This document shows positions 1 through 9,183 of a DNA stretch of 64,000 bases, piece after piece. The stretch comes from Bacteroidaceae bacterium. GTDB lineage: Bacteria > Bacteroidota > Bacteroidia > Bacteroidales > Bacteroidaceae. The stretch spans positions 1-64,000 of the forward strand of contig JAFRQD010000058.1 in the NCBI GenBank assembly GCA_017428785.1, read 5' to 3'. How positions within the stretch are numbered: position 1 is the stretch's first letter; each line of letters begins with the position of its first letter. The translations under genes and the position numbers were made by a program. The notes under the pieces are model-generated. The model saw only the letters and a list, made by a program, of their open reading frames with translations, ran no database searches and was not told the origin of the DNA.

Positions 1-46
1 GAATGAAGAATGAAGAATGAAGAATTATTTTGCGATTTGAGGCATA

Positions 47-532
47 ATGGACAATCTGAACCTTCCGAAAGCAGAGCTTAAGGTCACGACAAAGGCCGGC
101 AAACCACATGTTTTTGACGTTTTGAGGCGGAAATATGTGGCTCTGACGCCCGAGGAATGGGTTCGGCAGCAGTTCGTCCACTTCCTGATTGGGCAGAAAG
201 GCTATCCTGCCGAGTGCATCGGGAACGAGGTGTCTATCAATTTGAACGGCACCCGGAAGCGTTGCGACACAGTTGTTTATGGATGCAACGCACAGCCAAC
301 TATGATCGTGGAGTACAAGTCGCCACGAGTAGAGATTAGCCAGCAGGTCTTCGAGCAGGTGAGCCGATACAACATCAAGCTCCGGGTGAAATGGCTCATC
401 GTGAGTAACGGTCTGCAGCACTATTGTTGCCGAATTGATTACGAGAGCGGCACCTATCAATTCCTCGAGGATATTCCATCCTACGACGACATCAAAGGAA
501 GTTCGGGAAACCCTTCACAATCAATCTCTTAA
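47..532 (+). CDS. Type I restriction HsdR N-terminal domain-like small protein
   Basis: A 161-residue protein matching the small stand-alone HsdR_N_2 type proteins common in Bacteroidota. The visible nuclease-like signature is D74 in RCDTVVY followed by E89-Y-K91 in IVEYKSP, the PD-(D/E)XK arrangement, with a strand containing WLIVSNG further on. It has no helicase or specificity domains and no hsdM/hsdS neighbour, so it is not a complete restriction enzyme. The ATG follows an AT-rich stretch of GAATGAA repeats that begins at the window edge. The downstream gap carries a 22-bp repeat array rather than another gene. The family assignment comes from motif recognition and the cellular role is not known. 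Confidence 0.75.
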   Translation: MDNLNLPKAELKVTTKAGKPHVFDVLRRKYVALTPEEWVRQQFVHFLIGQKGYPAECIGNEVSINLNGTRKRCDTVVYGCNAQPTMIVEYKSPRVEISQQVFEQVSRYNIKLRVKWLIVSNGLQHYCCRIDYESGTYQFLEDIPSYDDIKGSSGNPSQSIS

Positions 533-568
533 CGTAAGGAGCAAATTCCCTCCAAGGGTAATCGGAAA

Positions 569-648
569 CGCCGCGTGCGGGGATTGCAATCGCCGCACGC
601 GGAAATGGTCATCGCCGCACGCGGAGTTTGCCATCGCCGCACGCGGCG
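569..648. repeat. 22-bp-period GC-rich repeat array (copy A)
   Basis: Four units of CGCCGC(A/G)(C/T)GCGG start at 569, 591, 613 and 635, exactly 22 bp apart, separated by 10-bp linkers such as AAATGGTCAT. The ends are inverted (AAACGCCGCG at the left, CGCGGCGTTT at the right), so the whole array can fold back. The rest of the 533-864 gap holds a TACCTTTG box and no gene I can support. Confidence 0.85.
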
Positions 649-737
649 TTTGAGCGCCCCACTTCGCCTGGGCGGAATTGTAGCAAGCCATACGAACAAA
701 TCCCTGCGCTTTTCTTCCTTATTTCAACTTTTCTTCG

Positions 738-745
738 TACCTTTG
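738..745 (+). promoter_or_regulatory. Probable -7 box upstream of the polysaccharide locus
   Basis: TACCTTTG fits the Bacteroidetes -7 consensus TAnnTTTG and lies about 120 nt upstream of the export-protein start. No convincing TTTG -33 box is seen at the usual 19-21 nt spacing. The long 5' leader this implies contains an alternating GC and TA tract (772-820). Confidence 0.4.
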
Positions 746-864
746 CGGGCTGTTAGATAAAACAATCCGCCGCGTCACACAATAAAATGACGCGCGCGCA
801 CGTTGTATATATATAATGTATGGAGTGTATCCGTAAAGAACAAGAATAATAAAAACACATCATA

Positions 865-3306
865 ATGAAGACTAAAATCCTATTCCTGTTACTCCTCTTG
901 GCCCTGCCTCCCTTCCTCGGCTCGGTGGCAAAGGCTCAGAGCATGTCCGACGACCAAGTGCTGTCCTATATTGCGAAAGAGACAAAGAACGGCACTTCGC
1001 AGAGCGCCATCGCGACCCAACTAATCAGCCAAGGCGTAACCATCACCCAGCTTCAGCGCGTACGCCGTAAGGCAGAACGTCTGAAAGCAGAAGAACAAGC
1101 CAGCATCAATGCAGCATCGCATCAAGAGGAAGTGGGCATCGTGAACGAGCCCAAGCCAGACGACGAAGCGGCTGCCGGTCAGGACATCACCGTAAAGGAA
1201 GACCAGAAGAACGAGCGACAAGTATTCGGCCGCAACATCTTCTCCTCGAAATACCTCGACTTCCGACCTGCTCAGAACATCGCCACACCCACCAACTATG
1301 TCCTCGGGGCTGGCGACGAAGTGACAATAAACATCTGGGGAGCCAGTCAGCAGACAATCCAACAGACCATATCGCCCGACGGCTATGTCGTGGTAAGCGA
1401 TGTAGGTCCCATCCGTCTGGCCGGCCTCACCATCAGCAAAGCGAAGGAAACACTTCGCTCACGACTGGGGCAAAGCTATGCCGACTGCCACTTCGACCTC
1501 TCGCTGACCGACCTGCGCTCGATGCAGGTACAAGTGATGGGCGAAGTAGTACGCCCGGGCACCTACACCCTCTCCAGCCTCTCGTCAGCCTTCAATGCCC
1601 TCTATGCAGCAGGCGGCATCAACGATATCGGTACGCTCCGCGACATTCGCGTATATCGCAGAGGACGCCAAATTGCCTCCATCGACGTCTATGACTATAT
1701 CCTGCACGGCAACACGACACGCGACATCCGCCTCACCGACGGCGACGTCATCAAGGTAGGCCCCTACGACTGCCTCGTGAAAATAACAGGACACGTGAAA
1801 CGCCCGATGTGGTATGAGATGAAGAAGAGCGAGACCGTGAAAGACCTGCTGGAATATGCAGGCGGCTTCGACGGCAAAGCATACACCAAAGGCGTCCGCC
1901 TGAAGCGCACCATGGGCGCAGAGTACTCCATCTACTCCATCGAGGAATCACAGATGAACTCCTTCCAACTGGCCGACGGCGACCTCATCGAAGCCGACGA
2001 GAACCTTGTCCGCTACAGCAACATGGTAGAGGTACGCGGCGCCGTGAAGCACCCTGGAGAATATCAGCTGGGCGACAAGATACAGAGCGTGAAAGACCTG
2101 CTCACCGCAGCCGACGGCCTCATCGAAAGCGCCTACACCAAACGCGCCATCATGCATCGCGAAAAAGAAGACAAGAGCCGTGAAATCATCAGCATCGACG
2201 CAAAAGGAATCCTCGACGGGACAGCAGTCGACATCCCACTCCACAACGGCGACGTGCTCTTCATCCCCGACAACCTCGACATGCGAGGCAACCTCACCGT
2301 ACAGGTGAACGGCGAAATCAACTACCCGGGCGACTACCCCTACGCCGAGCATACAACGCTCAGGGAAATGATTCTCCTGGCAGGCGGCATCACCCAGGCA
2401 GGCTCCCTGGCACGCGTGGATGTGTTCCGCAGAGTGCGCGACGTGAATGCGACAGAAGACTCATCCAAATCCGCCGAACACTTCAAGTTCGCCCTCAACG
2501 AGGACTTCAGCCTGATGAGCGACACCCTCTTCGAACTCAAGCCCTTCGATATCATCTATGTCCGCAAATCCCCTGCATACGAGCAGCAGAAGAATGTCAG
2601 CATAGCGGGACAAGTGAACTTCCCCGGCACCTACACCATGACAAAGAAGAACTACCGCCTCTCCGACCTAATCCGCGACTGCGGCGGCCTCACCGACCAG
2701 AGCTATATCCGCGGAGCCTCACTGCTGCGCATAATGACGAAGAAGGAACGCGAACAGCGCGACGCCAACAACCTGCGAGCCCAGATTGACATCTACGAGA
2801 GCGGACTCCGCGACGGCAAGGACCTCAACCTGCAAGTGGCCGACTCCCTCCTCGCCCTGAAGTCCGTCACAGACAACACCTACTCCATCGCCGTCGATCT
2901 GGAGCAAGCCCTCAAAGAGCCAGGCGGCACCTACGACCTTGTATTGCGTGAAGGCGACTTGCTCAGCATACCCCAACCCAACAACACCATCAAGGTAAGC
3001 GGCGAAGTGATGCATCCCGTCTCCATGGCCTACGAAAAAGGCAAGAACGTCAAATACTACATCAAACACGCAGGCGGCTATGCCCGCAAGGCATACAAGC
3101 GCCATGCCTACGGCATTCACATGAACGGCAGCGTCATCAAGCTCACATCCCGAACCGCAAAGCACATCGAACCCGGCACCGAGATAGTAGTTCCATCCAA
3201 GGCAGGCCACAAAGGCATGACGACACCCGAAATCATGTCCACCGCATCAACTGCCGCCTCACTCTCCTCTGTCATCGTAGCAATCATGCATATCATCACT
3301 AAATAA
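865..3306 (+). CDS. Polysaccharide export outer-membrane protein, Wza-like, multi-SLBB
   Basis: An 813-residue secreted protein beginning with a signal peptide (MKTKILFLLLLLALPPFLG then AKAQ). A Poly_export domain follows around residues 130-220 (YVLGAGDEVTINIWG). After it come about six SLBB repeats, each with a G-x-V-x-x-P-G-x-Y type core: VMGEVVRPGTYTL, ITGHVKRPMWYEM, VRGAVKHPGEYQL, VNGEINYPGDYPY, IAGQVNFPGTYTM and VSGEVMHPVSMAY. A hydrophobic C-terminal helix ends the protein. In the family such proteins form the outer-membrane channel for capsule or exopolysaccharide. It is twice the length of E. coli Wza, as is usual for Bacteroidota. It opens the polysaccharide locus, and the Wzz gene starts 10 nt after its stop. 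Confidence 0.9.
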   Translation: MKTKILFLLLLLALPPFLGSVAKAQSMSDDQVLSYIAKETKNGTSQSAIATQLISQGVTITQLQRVRRKAERLKAEEQASINAASHQEEVGIVNEPKPDDEAAAGQDITVKEDQKNERQVFGRNIFSSKYLDFRPAQNIATPTNYVLGAGDEVTINIWGASQQTIQQTISPDGYVVVSDVGPIRLAGLTISKAKETLRSRLGQSYADCHFDLSLTDLRSMQVQVMGEVVRPGTYTLSSLSSAFNALYAAGGINDIGTLRDIRVYRRGRQIASIDVYDYILHGNTTRDIRLTDGDVIKVGPYDCLVKITGHVKRPMWYEMKKSETVKDLLEYAGGFDGKAYTKGVRLKRTMGAEYSIYSIEESQMNSFQLADGDLIEADENLVRYSNMVEVRGAVKHPGEYQLGDKIQSVKDLLTAADGLIESAYTKRAIMHREKEDKSREIISIDAKGILDGTAVDIPLHNGDVLFIPDNLDMRGNLTVQVNGEINYPGDYPYAEHTTLREMILLAGGITQAGSLARVDVFRRVRDVNATEDSSKSAEHFKFALNEDFSLMSDTLFELKPFDIIYVRKSPAYEQQKNVSIAGQVNFPGTYTMTKKNYRLSDLIRDCGGLTDQSYIRGASLLRIMTKKEREQRDANNLRAQIDIYESGLRDGKDLNLQVADSLLALKSVTDNTYSIAVDLEQALKEPGGTYDLVLREGDLLSIPQPNNTIKVSGEVMHPVSMAYEKGKNVKYYIKHAGGYARKAYKRHAYGIHMNGSVIKLTSRTAKHIEPGTEIVVPSKAGHKGMTTPEIMSTASTAASLSSVIVAIMHIITK

Positions 3307-3316
3307 GAAAGAGCAC

Positions 3317-4408
3317 ATGACTGAAAATAACAAAGAAGTAATAGACCTGCGAGACGTAGTCCTGAAAATCTGGCGCAAACGCAGACTGTTTTATTGGGTT
3401 TGGCTTGTAACATTCATATTGTCCTGTCTCTATATCCTGCCCGTTCCCCGAACATATAATGCAAGCGTATCGGTGGCTCCGGAATCCACCAACACCATGC
3501 AGGGCAATTCACTGACCACTATCGCAAACTCCCTGGGGTTCGACATGGGCGGCACCCAAACGACAGACGCTTTCTACCCCGGCATCTATCCCGAGGTGAT
3601 GGCATCCAACGAATTCATCCTTAACATGATGAAGGTAAAGGTAAAAACAGCTGACGGACGCGTTCAGACGGACTATTACCACTACCTCCTCTCACATCGG
3701 AAGTATGCGTTTTATAAAATTCCCATGAAATGGGTAAGGCGGACAATCAAGAAATTGACAGAAGGCAGCAAAGCCAAAAATCAGGGTGCCGAAGGTAATG
3801 GCAACGAGATGAACACCTTCTACATGTCGGAGATACAGTCTGGCTTATTTGGGCTGGCACGTAAGAGTATCACCTGCGATGTGGACAAGAAGACAGGCAT
3901 CATCAACATCAATGTAACAGACCAAGACCCTTTAGTCTGTGCCCTCATTGCCGACTCTGCCCGTCTGCACCTACAGGATTACATCACTCGTTACCGCACC
4001 AGCAAGGCTCGCATAGACTATGAGTACTATCTGAAACTGACAAACGAGGCGCACGAGGACTATGTTCAAGCCATGCGACAGTATGATATATACTGCGACT
4101 CGCACCTGAACACCACTCTTCAAGCAGAACGGTCGAAACGCGAAAAGCTGGAGAATGACCTCAACATGAAGTTGAACACATACAACTCCATGAATACTCA
4201 TCTCGTCGCAGCCAAGGCAAAGATCCAAGAATGCACACCTGTTTTTTCCCTGCTTCAAGGCCCTTCCGTGCCCAACAAACCATCAAAGCCCAAACGCATG
4301 ATTTTCGTCGCTGGAATGTTGTTCTTTGCCTCATGCGCAACTGTCCTGTACATATTCAGGAACGGCATCAAGCATGTGCTGCTCGGTGCTCCAAAAGACA
4401 TTTCCTGA
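3317..4408 (+). CDS. Chain-length determinant (Wzz/PCP) protein
   Basis: A 363-residue inner-membrane protein with the polysaccharide co-polymerase layout. A short cytoplasmic N-terminus is followed by a transmembrane helix (FYWVWLVTFILSCLYILPV), a large periplasmic region ending in a coiled-coil-like segment (EAHEDYVQAMRQYDIYCDS onward), the proline-rich motif GPSVPNKPSKPKR and a second helix (MIFVAGMLFFASCATVLYIF). No Walker motifs follow, so this is not a Wzc-type fusion with a tyrosine kinase. The role inferred from the family is control of glycan chain length together with the export protein encoded immediately upstream. Confidence 0.88.
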   Translation: MTENNKEVIDLRDVVLKIWRKRRLFYWVWLVTFILSCLYILPVPRTYNASVSVAPESTNTMQGNSLTTIANSLGFDMGGTQTTDAFYPGIYPEVMASNEFILNMMKVKVKTADGRVQTDYYHYLLSHRKYAFYKIPMKWVRRTIKKLTEGSKAKNQGAEGNGNEMNTFYMSEIQSGLFGLARKSITCDVDKKTGIININVTDQDPLVCALIADSARLHLQDYITRYRTSKARIDYEYYLKLTNEAHEDYVQAMRQYDIYCDSHLNTTLQAERSKREKLENDLNMKLNTYNSMNTHLVAAKAKIQECTPVFSLLQGPSVPNKPSKPKRMIFVAGMLFFASCATVLYIFRNGIKHVLLGAPKDIS

Positions 4409-4450
4409 CATCCATTGGATAATGGCTAATCCCGTAATTGCACCAATTGT

Positions 4451-5737
4451 ATGAGAAATATATGGCAAATTGACATATGCAGGTTACAGCGAATCTTCTG
4501 CGTGCCGATTCCTGATTTCTCTCAATATTTGATTATCTCAAAACGGGACGCGGCTCTATGCTTATACTATGTCGGCATCTTCTTTGCCTTTTATACATCA
4601 TTGGCACCATACTGCTTATGGAAGTTTTATATGTATGAGCAGTACATCGCCTTCTTTCCTGTTTTATTGGCATTCCTGATGTCGCTCTCTCTGTCTTTGC
4701 CATTGTTCAATCGAAAAGATTACCTTTTACCCTTTATCGCCTACTGCTTGTGCTCCGTTGTGATGAATGTACTCGGAGGGAAAAACCTCAACGGCCATAT
4801 CGGTAGCTTGTTCATAGGCATCATCTTCCTCTCACTTTTCATGTTCGACAGAAAAGAACTGGAACGGCTGGGCGATGCATTGTCTGCCTCTATGGGTATG
4901 ATTCTTATCCCCTCAATGATTACATTTCTATTGTTTCTGAATGGAATCCATCTGCCGCATTTCCATATTGTAGGGATTGGAAATTATTCCTATGAGAACT
5001 ACATCTTCTTTTTACTCGATGACAGATTCGCTATGGATATTTATCCACGCTTCCATTCCATCTTTCTGGAGCCCTCCCACATGGCTATGGCATGTATCGC
5101 TTTGCTCCTGACACAAGTGGGTCGATGGAAACGATGGTACAATCTGGCTATGTTTGGCGCCATCATTCTGTCTTTCTCTCTGGCTGGTTATTTGTTCCTT
5201 GTCACCATCCTCTTCTGCGCATCATGGATGCTACATAAAGGCATTCTGAAAAAGTTACTGATAATGATAGCAGGCGTTTCTGTGATTGTTTGGCTATCCC
5301 TCTCCTATGAAGGCGGCGACAATTTGGCAAACCGGCTCATCATCGAGCGTCTGGCCGTAGGAGACGATGGCAAGATTGAAGGTGACAATCGGGTAACAGA
5401 AGGATTTGAAAGAGAATATGAAAGTTTCACCAAGTCGGACAAATTCCTATTCGGTGAAGGCGTTGTCAAATTTGAGCGCTACAATGTATCAGGCAACGCC
5501 GGCTACAGGGTCTTTCTATATAAGTTTGGATTACTCTCTCTCATTTTTTTAGCCCTGTTTTATTTGACCTTTGCCTCAATGAGCACACAAAAACGTTCTG
5601 TTGCCGTGATGTTCCTCGTCAGCATCATGTCGTTCATTCCTCATGGCATCCCGCTGAAATTCTATTTCTTCATTCCTTTATACATCCTTACATTCAGAGA
5701 CCTCACCCCATATATTCACCAACAGCAAAAACCCTAA
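4451..5737 (+). CDS. Multi-spanning membrane protein, probable Wzy-type polymerase
   Basis: A 428-residue protein with roughly ten hydrophobic segments and a large hydrophilic loop late in the sequence (about residues 280-345, rich in charged residues, including GDDGKIEGDNRVTEGFERE). That topology, and its place between Wzz and the Wzx flippase, is typical of O-antigen/EPS polymerases. These diverge so far that no conserved motif can be cited. The large loop contains arginines, which Wzy proteins use in catalysis. Base composition is more AT-rich than the flanking export genes, as is usual for exchangeable serotype genes. An unrelated membrane protein cannot be excluded. Confidence 0.65.
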   Translation: MRNIWQIDICRLQRIFCVPIPDFSQYLIISKRDAALCLYYVGIFFAFYTSLAPYCLWKFYMYEQYIAFFPVLLAFLMSLSLSLPLFNRKDYLLPFIAYCLCSVVMNVLGGKNLNGHIGSLFIGIIFLSLFMFDRKELERLGDALSASMGMILIPSMITFLLFLNGIHLPHFHIVGIGNYSYENYIFFLLDDRFAMDIYPRFHSIFLEPSHMAMACIALLLTQVGRWKRWYNLAMFGAIILSFSLAGYLFLVTILFCASWMLHKGILKKLLIMIAGVSVIVWLSLSYEGGDNLANRLIIERLAVGDDGKIEGDNRVTEGFEREYESFTKSDKFLFGEGVVKFERYNVSGNAGYRVFLYKFGLLSLIFLALFYLTFASMSTQKRSVAVMFLVSIMSFIPHGIPLKFYFFIPLYILTFRDLTPYIHQQQKP

Positions 5738-5747
5738 GATAATTCGC

Positions 5748-7268
5748 ATGGAACGATCTAAACGGATAATTATGAATGCCACTTCCCAGTATCTGCGTAC
5801 TGGCATCTGTATGGTTCTGTCGCTCTATTCGACGCGTATCATCTTGGAGGCTTTGGGGAAGTCTGACTTCGGACTGTATTCTCTCATCGGCAGCGTTGTA
5901 ATGATGCTTGGCTTCGTTACTTCCTCGCTGTCAACAAGCACACAACGCTTCCTTTCCTTTTCATGGGGAAAGAACGACATCAACACCACGCGCTCTATCT
6001 TTTCCAACGCCATGGGGCTTCACGCTATCATTGGAATGCTGCTAATGGTAGTCTTGTTGTTATTGGAAAGGCCACTGGTTCATTCATACCTAAACATAGA
6101 TCCTACACGAATAGAGACGGCCGATTTCGTTTATTACATGGTGATACTTATTCTTGTCATGACAATTATCACCGCTCCCGTCAAAGCATTATTCATTGCA
6201 CGTGAGAACATAGTATATTCTTCAATTATTGACATTATTGACGGCACCATCAAACTGGCAGGCGCCATCGGCCTTTCCTGGATAGCATTCGACAAATTAA
6301 AAGCTTATGCCATGCTGATGGCTGGCATCTCCATATTTGCCTTCCTGGCCTACTTCGTATATGCCAAGCGAAAATACGAAGAATGCCATATCCCCCGTAT
6401 TCGCGAACTATCTGTAGCAAGCTTGAAGAATCTGATGGGATTTACGGCATGGAATATCTATTCTGTGGGTAGCACAGTAGTCCGCACCCAAGGACTGGCA
6501 GTTATAATCAATCGGTTTTTCGGCACATTGATCAACTCCTCCTATGGCATCGCACTACAGGTTTCTAATACCGTAAATGCTGTTGCCGCGTCTGTAGTGA
6601 ATGCCATGAATCCCCAGCTCATGAAGGCCGAAGGGCGGGGTGACAGGAAAGAGATGCTTCTTTTCACCACATTAGAGAGCAAATATTCCTTCTTGCTTCT
6701 CTCCACCTTGTTTATCCCTATTGTAGTTGAGCTCCCATCCATCCTTACCTTATGGCTGAAATCCTATCCTGAAAACACTTTGGAATTCTGCACTTTAGTT
6801 ATTCTCACCGTCGTTATCGATCAATCCACAATAGGACTGACATCTGCAAATCAAGCAATTGGCAAAATCCGTAACTACTCACTACTCATCAGCACCATAC
6901 GCCTTCTCACTCTCCCTGCAGCATGGCTCAGCCTCTATTTGGGCGGTCCCCCACTCTCTGTCATGGTTGTATATATGTTCTTTGCCACACTATGTGGTTT
7001 GGTGCGCATACCTTTCATCCATTACACGGCAGGATTGGACATTTACCAATATTGCAAGGAAGTATACCTCAGGACGCTTATACCCGTGGCAGGCAACCTG
7101 ACAGTTGCCTTCCTCGTCAGCAGAGCAGTTGACGGGACATGGAGTTTCTTGCTGACTGAAATTGTTGCTGTTAGTTTCACTATAATACTTATTTATATAT
7201 TCTCTCTATCCTCTGCCGAGAGAATGTGGATAAGACATCATCTCCCAATTAAGATTTTACGAAAATGA
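5748..7268 (+). CDS. Polysaccharide flippase (Wzx/MATE-like)
   Basis: A 506-residue protein with 12 or more hydrophobic segments along its whole length. The N-terminus (NATSQYLRTGICMVLSLYST and ILEALGKSDFGLYSLIG) matches the opening of Bacteroidota oligosaccharide flippases of the MOP superfamily. The role would be to move the lipid-linked repeat unit across the inner membrane for the polymerase encoded just upstream. The start at 5748 is 11 nt after the previous stop, and an in-frame ATG at 5772 is an alternative. The stop overlaps the next start (ATGA), indicating translational coupling. Confidence 0.85.
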   Translation: MERSKRIIMNATSQYLRTGICMVLSLYSTRIILEALGKSDFGLYSLIGSVVMMLGFVTSSLSTSTQRFLSFSWGKNDINTTRSIFSNAMGLHAIIGMLLMVVLLLLERPLVHSYLNIDPTRIETADFVYYMVILILVMTIITAPVKALFIARENIVYSSIIDIIDGTIKLAGAIGLSWIAFDKLKAYAMLMAGISIFAFLAYFVYAKRKYEECHIPRIRELSVASLKNLMGFTAWNIYSVGSTVVRTQGLAVIINRFFGTLINSSYGIALQVSNTVNAVAASVVNAMNPQLMKAEGRGDRKEMLLFTTLESKYSFLLLSTLFIPIVVELPSILTLWLKSYPENTLEFCTLVILTVVIDQSTIGLTSANQAIGKIRNYSLLISTIRLLTLPAAWLSLYLGGPPLSVMVVYMFFATLCGLVRIPFIHYTAGLDIYQYCKEVYLRTLIPVAGNLTVAFLVSRAVDGTWSFLLTEIVAVSFTIILIYIFSLSSAERMWIRHHLPIKILRK

Positions 7269-8011
7269 TTAATCTATTTGCTACTCTACGTTTCAATATT
7301 CGAGCCTTTGGCCTGCGCCAAGGACTGAAGTTTCCTGTCTATATCTATGGGAACTTTAAGCTCAAGAATATCGGGAAAATAAACATCAAGTGTCCTGTCA
7401 GCAGACGCATGATAGTGATTGGCTCCAACTATGATATGATTGATACTTCCTCTACGGTTTTCAACAATCATGGGACTTTGGATATATATGGAAAAGTGTT
7501 CATAAATTATGGCACCTACATCTCCAACCAGGGTGTTATTGTTTTTCACGGGAACAATATCATCGGCAACACCGCGGAAATAAGGATATCCAGTCGTCTC
7601 GAGATTGGCTACAACACGTTTATAGGCTTTGAATCCCGTATCATGGACTCAAACATGCATTATGTGGTAGATGTGGAGACACGTCAAGTACACAGGAACT
7701 GTTCGCCCATCATTCTTGGCAACTACAACTGGTTGGGTAGCAACAGCTATATAAAACGAGGAACAGTTACACCAGATTATCTGATTGTAGCATCCCCTAA
7801 TGCATTACTTTCCAAAGACTATAGCAACATCCCGCCTTATACCGTTATGGCGGGATGTCCTGCACGCCCAGTAAAGCAAGGAATACGCAGAATCTATAAT
7901 TTTCATTTGGAGAAAATCATCAACAAATATTTCGAACAGCATCCTGATGCAACCTTCTATCAGATTGATGAAACGGCCGACTTGGATTCCCTCTGCACGT
8001 TCAGATTCTAG
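7265..8011 (+). CDS. Acyltransferase with left-handed beta-helix
   Basis: A 248-residue protein with hexapeptide-repeat spacing and the C-terminal signature of sugar O-acetyltransferases: WLGSNSYIKRGTVTPDYLIV followed by PPYTVMAGCPARPVK. The middle region (HGTLDIYGKVFINYG, NIIGNTAEIRI, LEIGYNTFIGF) gives the parallel-helix rungs. It probably acetylates a sugar of the surface glycan. The ATG overlaps the TGA of the flippase gene. The histidine usually found near the beta-helix cleft may be the one in MDSNMHYVVD. Substrate cannot be told from sequence. Confidence 0.8.
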   Translation: MINLFATLRFNIRAFGLRQGLKFPVYIYGNFKLKNIGKINIKCPVSRRMIVIGSNYDMIDTSSTVFNNHGTLDIYGKVFINYGTYISNQGVIVFHGNNIIGNTAEIRISSRLEIGYNTFIGFESRIMDSNMHYVVDVETRQVHRNCSPIILGNYNWLGSNSYIKRGTVTPDYLIVASPNALLSKDYSNIPPYTVMAGCPARPVKQGIRRIYNFHLEKIINKYFEQHPDATFYQIDETADLDSLCTFRF

Positions 8012-8028
8012 AACGCGTCATAATTACC

Positions 8029-9183
8029 ATGATAGACATTACAGAACATACACAATGCTTTGGATGCACAGCATGTCAACAGATTTGCCATGCTCAAGCA
8101 ATCTCAATGACTGCGGACACAGAGGGTTTCTTATATCCCAGTGTCGACAAACAGAAGTGTTTGGATTGCGGTCTATGTGAGAAAGTGTGTCCTGCTCTTC
8201 AGGAGAGCAACACGAACAAGTCCACAGAACAACATATCTATGCGCTTCGCCATCGAGATCCATCGATACTAAAAAAGTCGGCCAGTGGCGGGGCTTTTAG
8301 CGTATTTGCCCAACAAATCCTGGAACATAAGGGTGTTGTCTTTGGAGTGGCTTATCAGAATCATATGATAGCTCGCCATATCTCTGTGGAAAGTGTGGAG
8401 GATTTGTCATCCTTGCATGATTCAAAATATGTGCAAAGCTACTTGGGTGATACTTTTAGCACTATTGGGAAGCATCTTAAGGACGGACGGGAAGTAATGT
8501 TTGTTGGTACCCCATGTCAAGTAGCCGGTCTTAAGAATTACCTGAGAAAACCTTATCAGAACTTACTGACTTGCGATTTGCTATGTCATAGTGTAGCATC
8601 TCCCATGATATTTGCAAAGTATATAGACTTCGTAGAACGAAAAACAGGTAAGAAGGTAATTAACCTGAGCCTGCGTGACAAGTCAAAAGGATGGGGAGTC
8701 TTATCAAGCCGCATGGAGTTTGCAGATGGCTCCTGCTTAAAAGACTCCTACTGGGCAAGTACATGGGTAAGTGCATACAACAGTATGCTTGTCACACGGC
8801 CATCGTGCCATAACTGTCCATTTTGTTCATTCGAACGTTGCGGAGATATTTCCATTGGAGATTTTTGGGGGATAAAGAAATCTCACCCTGAATTCTACAA
8901 TGCTGCCGGCGTCTCCATTCTGATGGTTAATACAGCACAAGGCCAAGCATATTTCAATCAAGTCAAGGAGCGATGCGATTTTATTGAGAGCAATCGAACA
9001 AAGGCTGTACAGCCCGTCCTCGTTGCTCCTCAACAAGTTTCCGCATTGCGCAAAGCCTTTTGGCATGACTACACGCAAGGAGGGATTGACAAGGTAATGA
9101 GAAAATATTGGGGATACACATTTAGCCGACGGTTAAAACTTTGGGCAATGCCATTGTATAACATACTAAAGAATCGAAAATGA
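8029..9183 (+). CDS. Coenzyme F420 hydrogenase/dehydrogenase beta-subunit-like Fe-S protein
   Basis: A 384-residue protein with two N-terminal [4Fe-4S] ferredoxin motifs (CFGCTACQQICHA and CLDCGLCEKVCP), then FrhB_FdhB-type N and C domains. The latter contain the conserved GTPCQVAGLKNYL and SCHNCPF-CSFERCGDISIGDFWG stretches. In Bacteroidota this family is routinely found inside capsule/EPS loci next to polysaccharide pyruvyl transferases, as here, where the next gene overlaps it by 4 nt. F420 is not expected in these organisms, so the name reflects homology only. A redox step in sugar or pyruvyl modification is an inference. Confidence 0.85.
   Translation: MIDITEHTQCFGCTACQQICHAQAISMTADTEGFLYPSVDKQKCLDCGLCEKVCPALQESNTNKSTEQHIYALRHRDPSILKKSASGGAFSVFAQQILEHKGVVFGVAYQNHMIARHISVESVEDLSSLHDSKYVQSYLGDTFSTIGKHLKDGREVMFVGTPCQVAGLKNYLRKPYQNLLTCDLLCHSVASPMIFAKYIDFVERKTGKKVINLSLRDKSKGWGVLSSRMEFADGSCLKDSYWASTWVSAYNSMLVTRPSCHNCPFCSFERCGDISIGDFWGIKKSHPEFYNAAGVSILMVNTAQGQAYFNQVKERCDFIESNRTKAVQPVLVAPQQVSALRKAFWHDYTQGGIDKVMRKYWGYTFSRRLKLWAMPLYNILKNRK

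Noticed and set aside
47..532. Type I restriction system
   Set aside because: Only an HsdR N-terminal-like domain is present; no helicase, methylase or specificity gene lies in the window.
533..864. Possible invertible promoter upstream of the polysaccharide locus
   Set aside because: Bacteroides capsule promoters are flanked by ~20-bp inverted repeats. The only inverted repeats here are the ends of the 22-bp array, which do not enclose the promoter box, and no recombinase gene is nearby.
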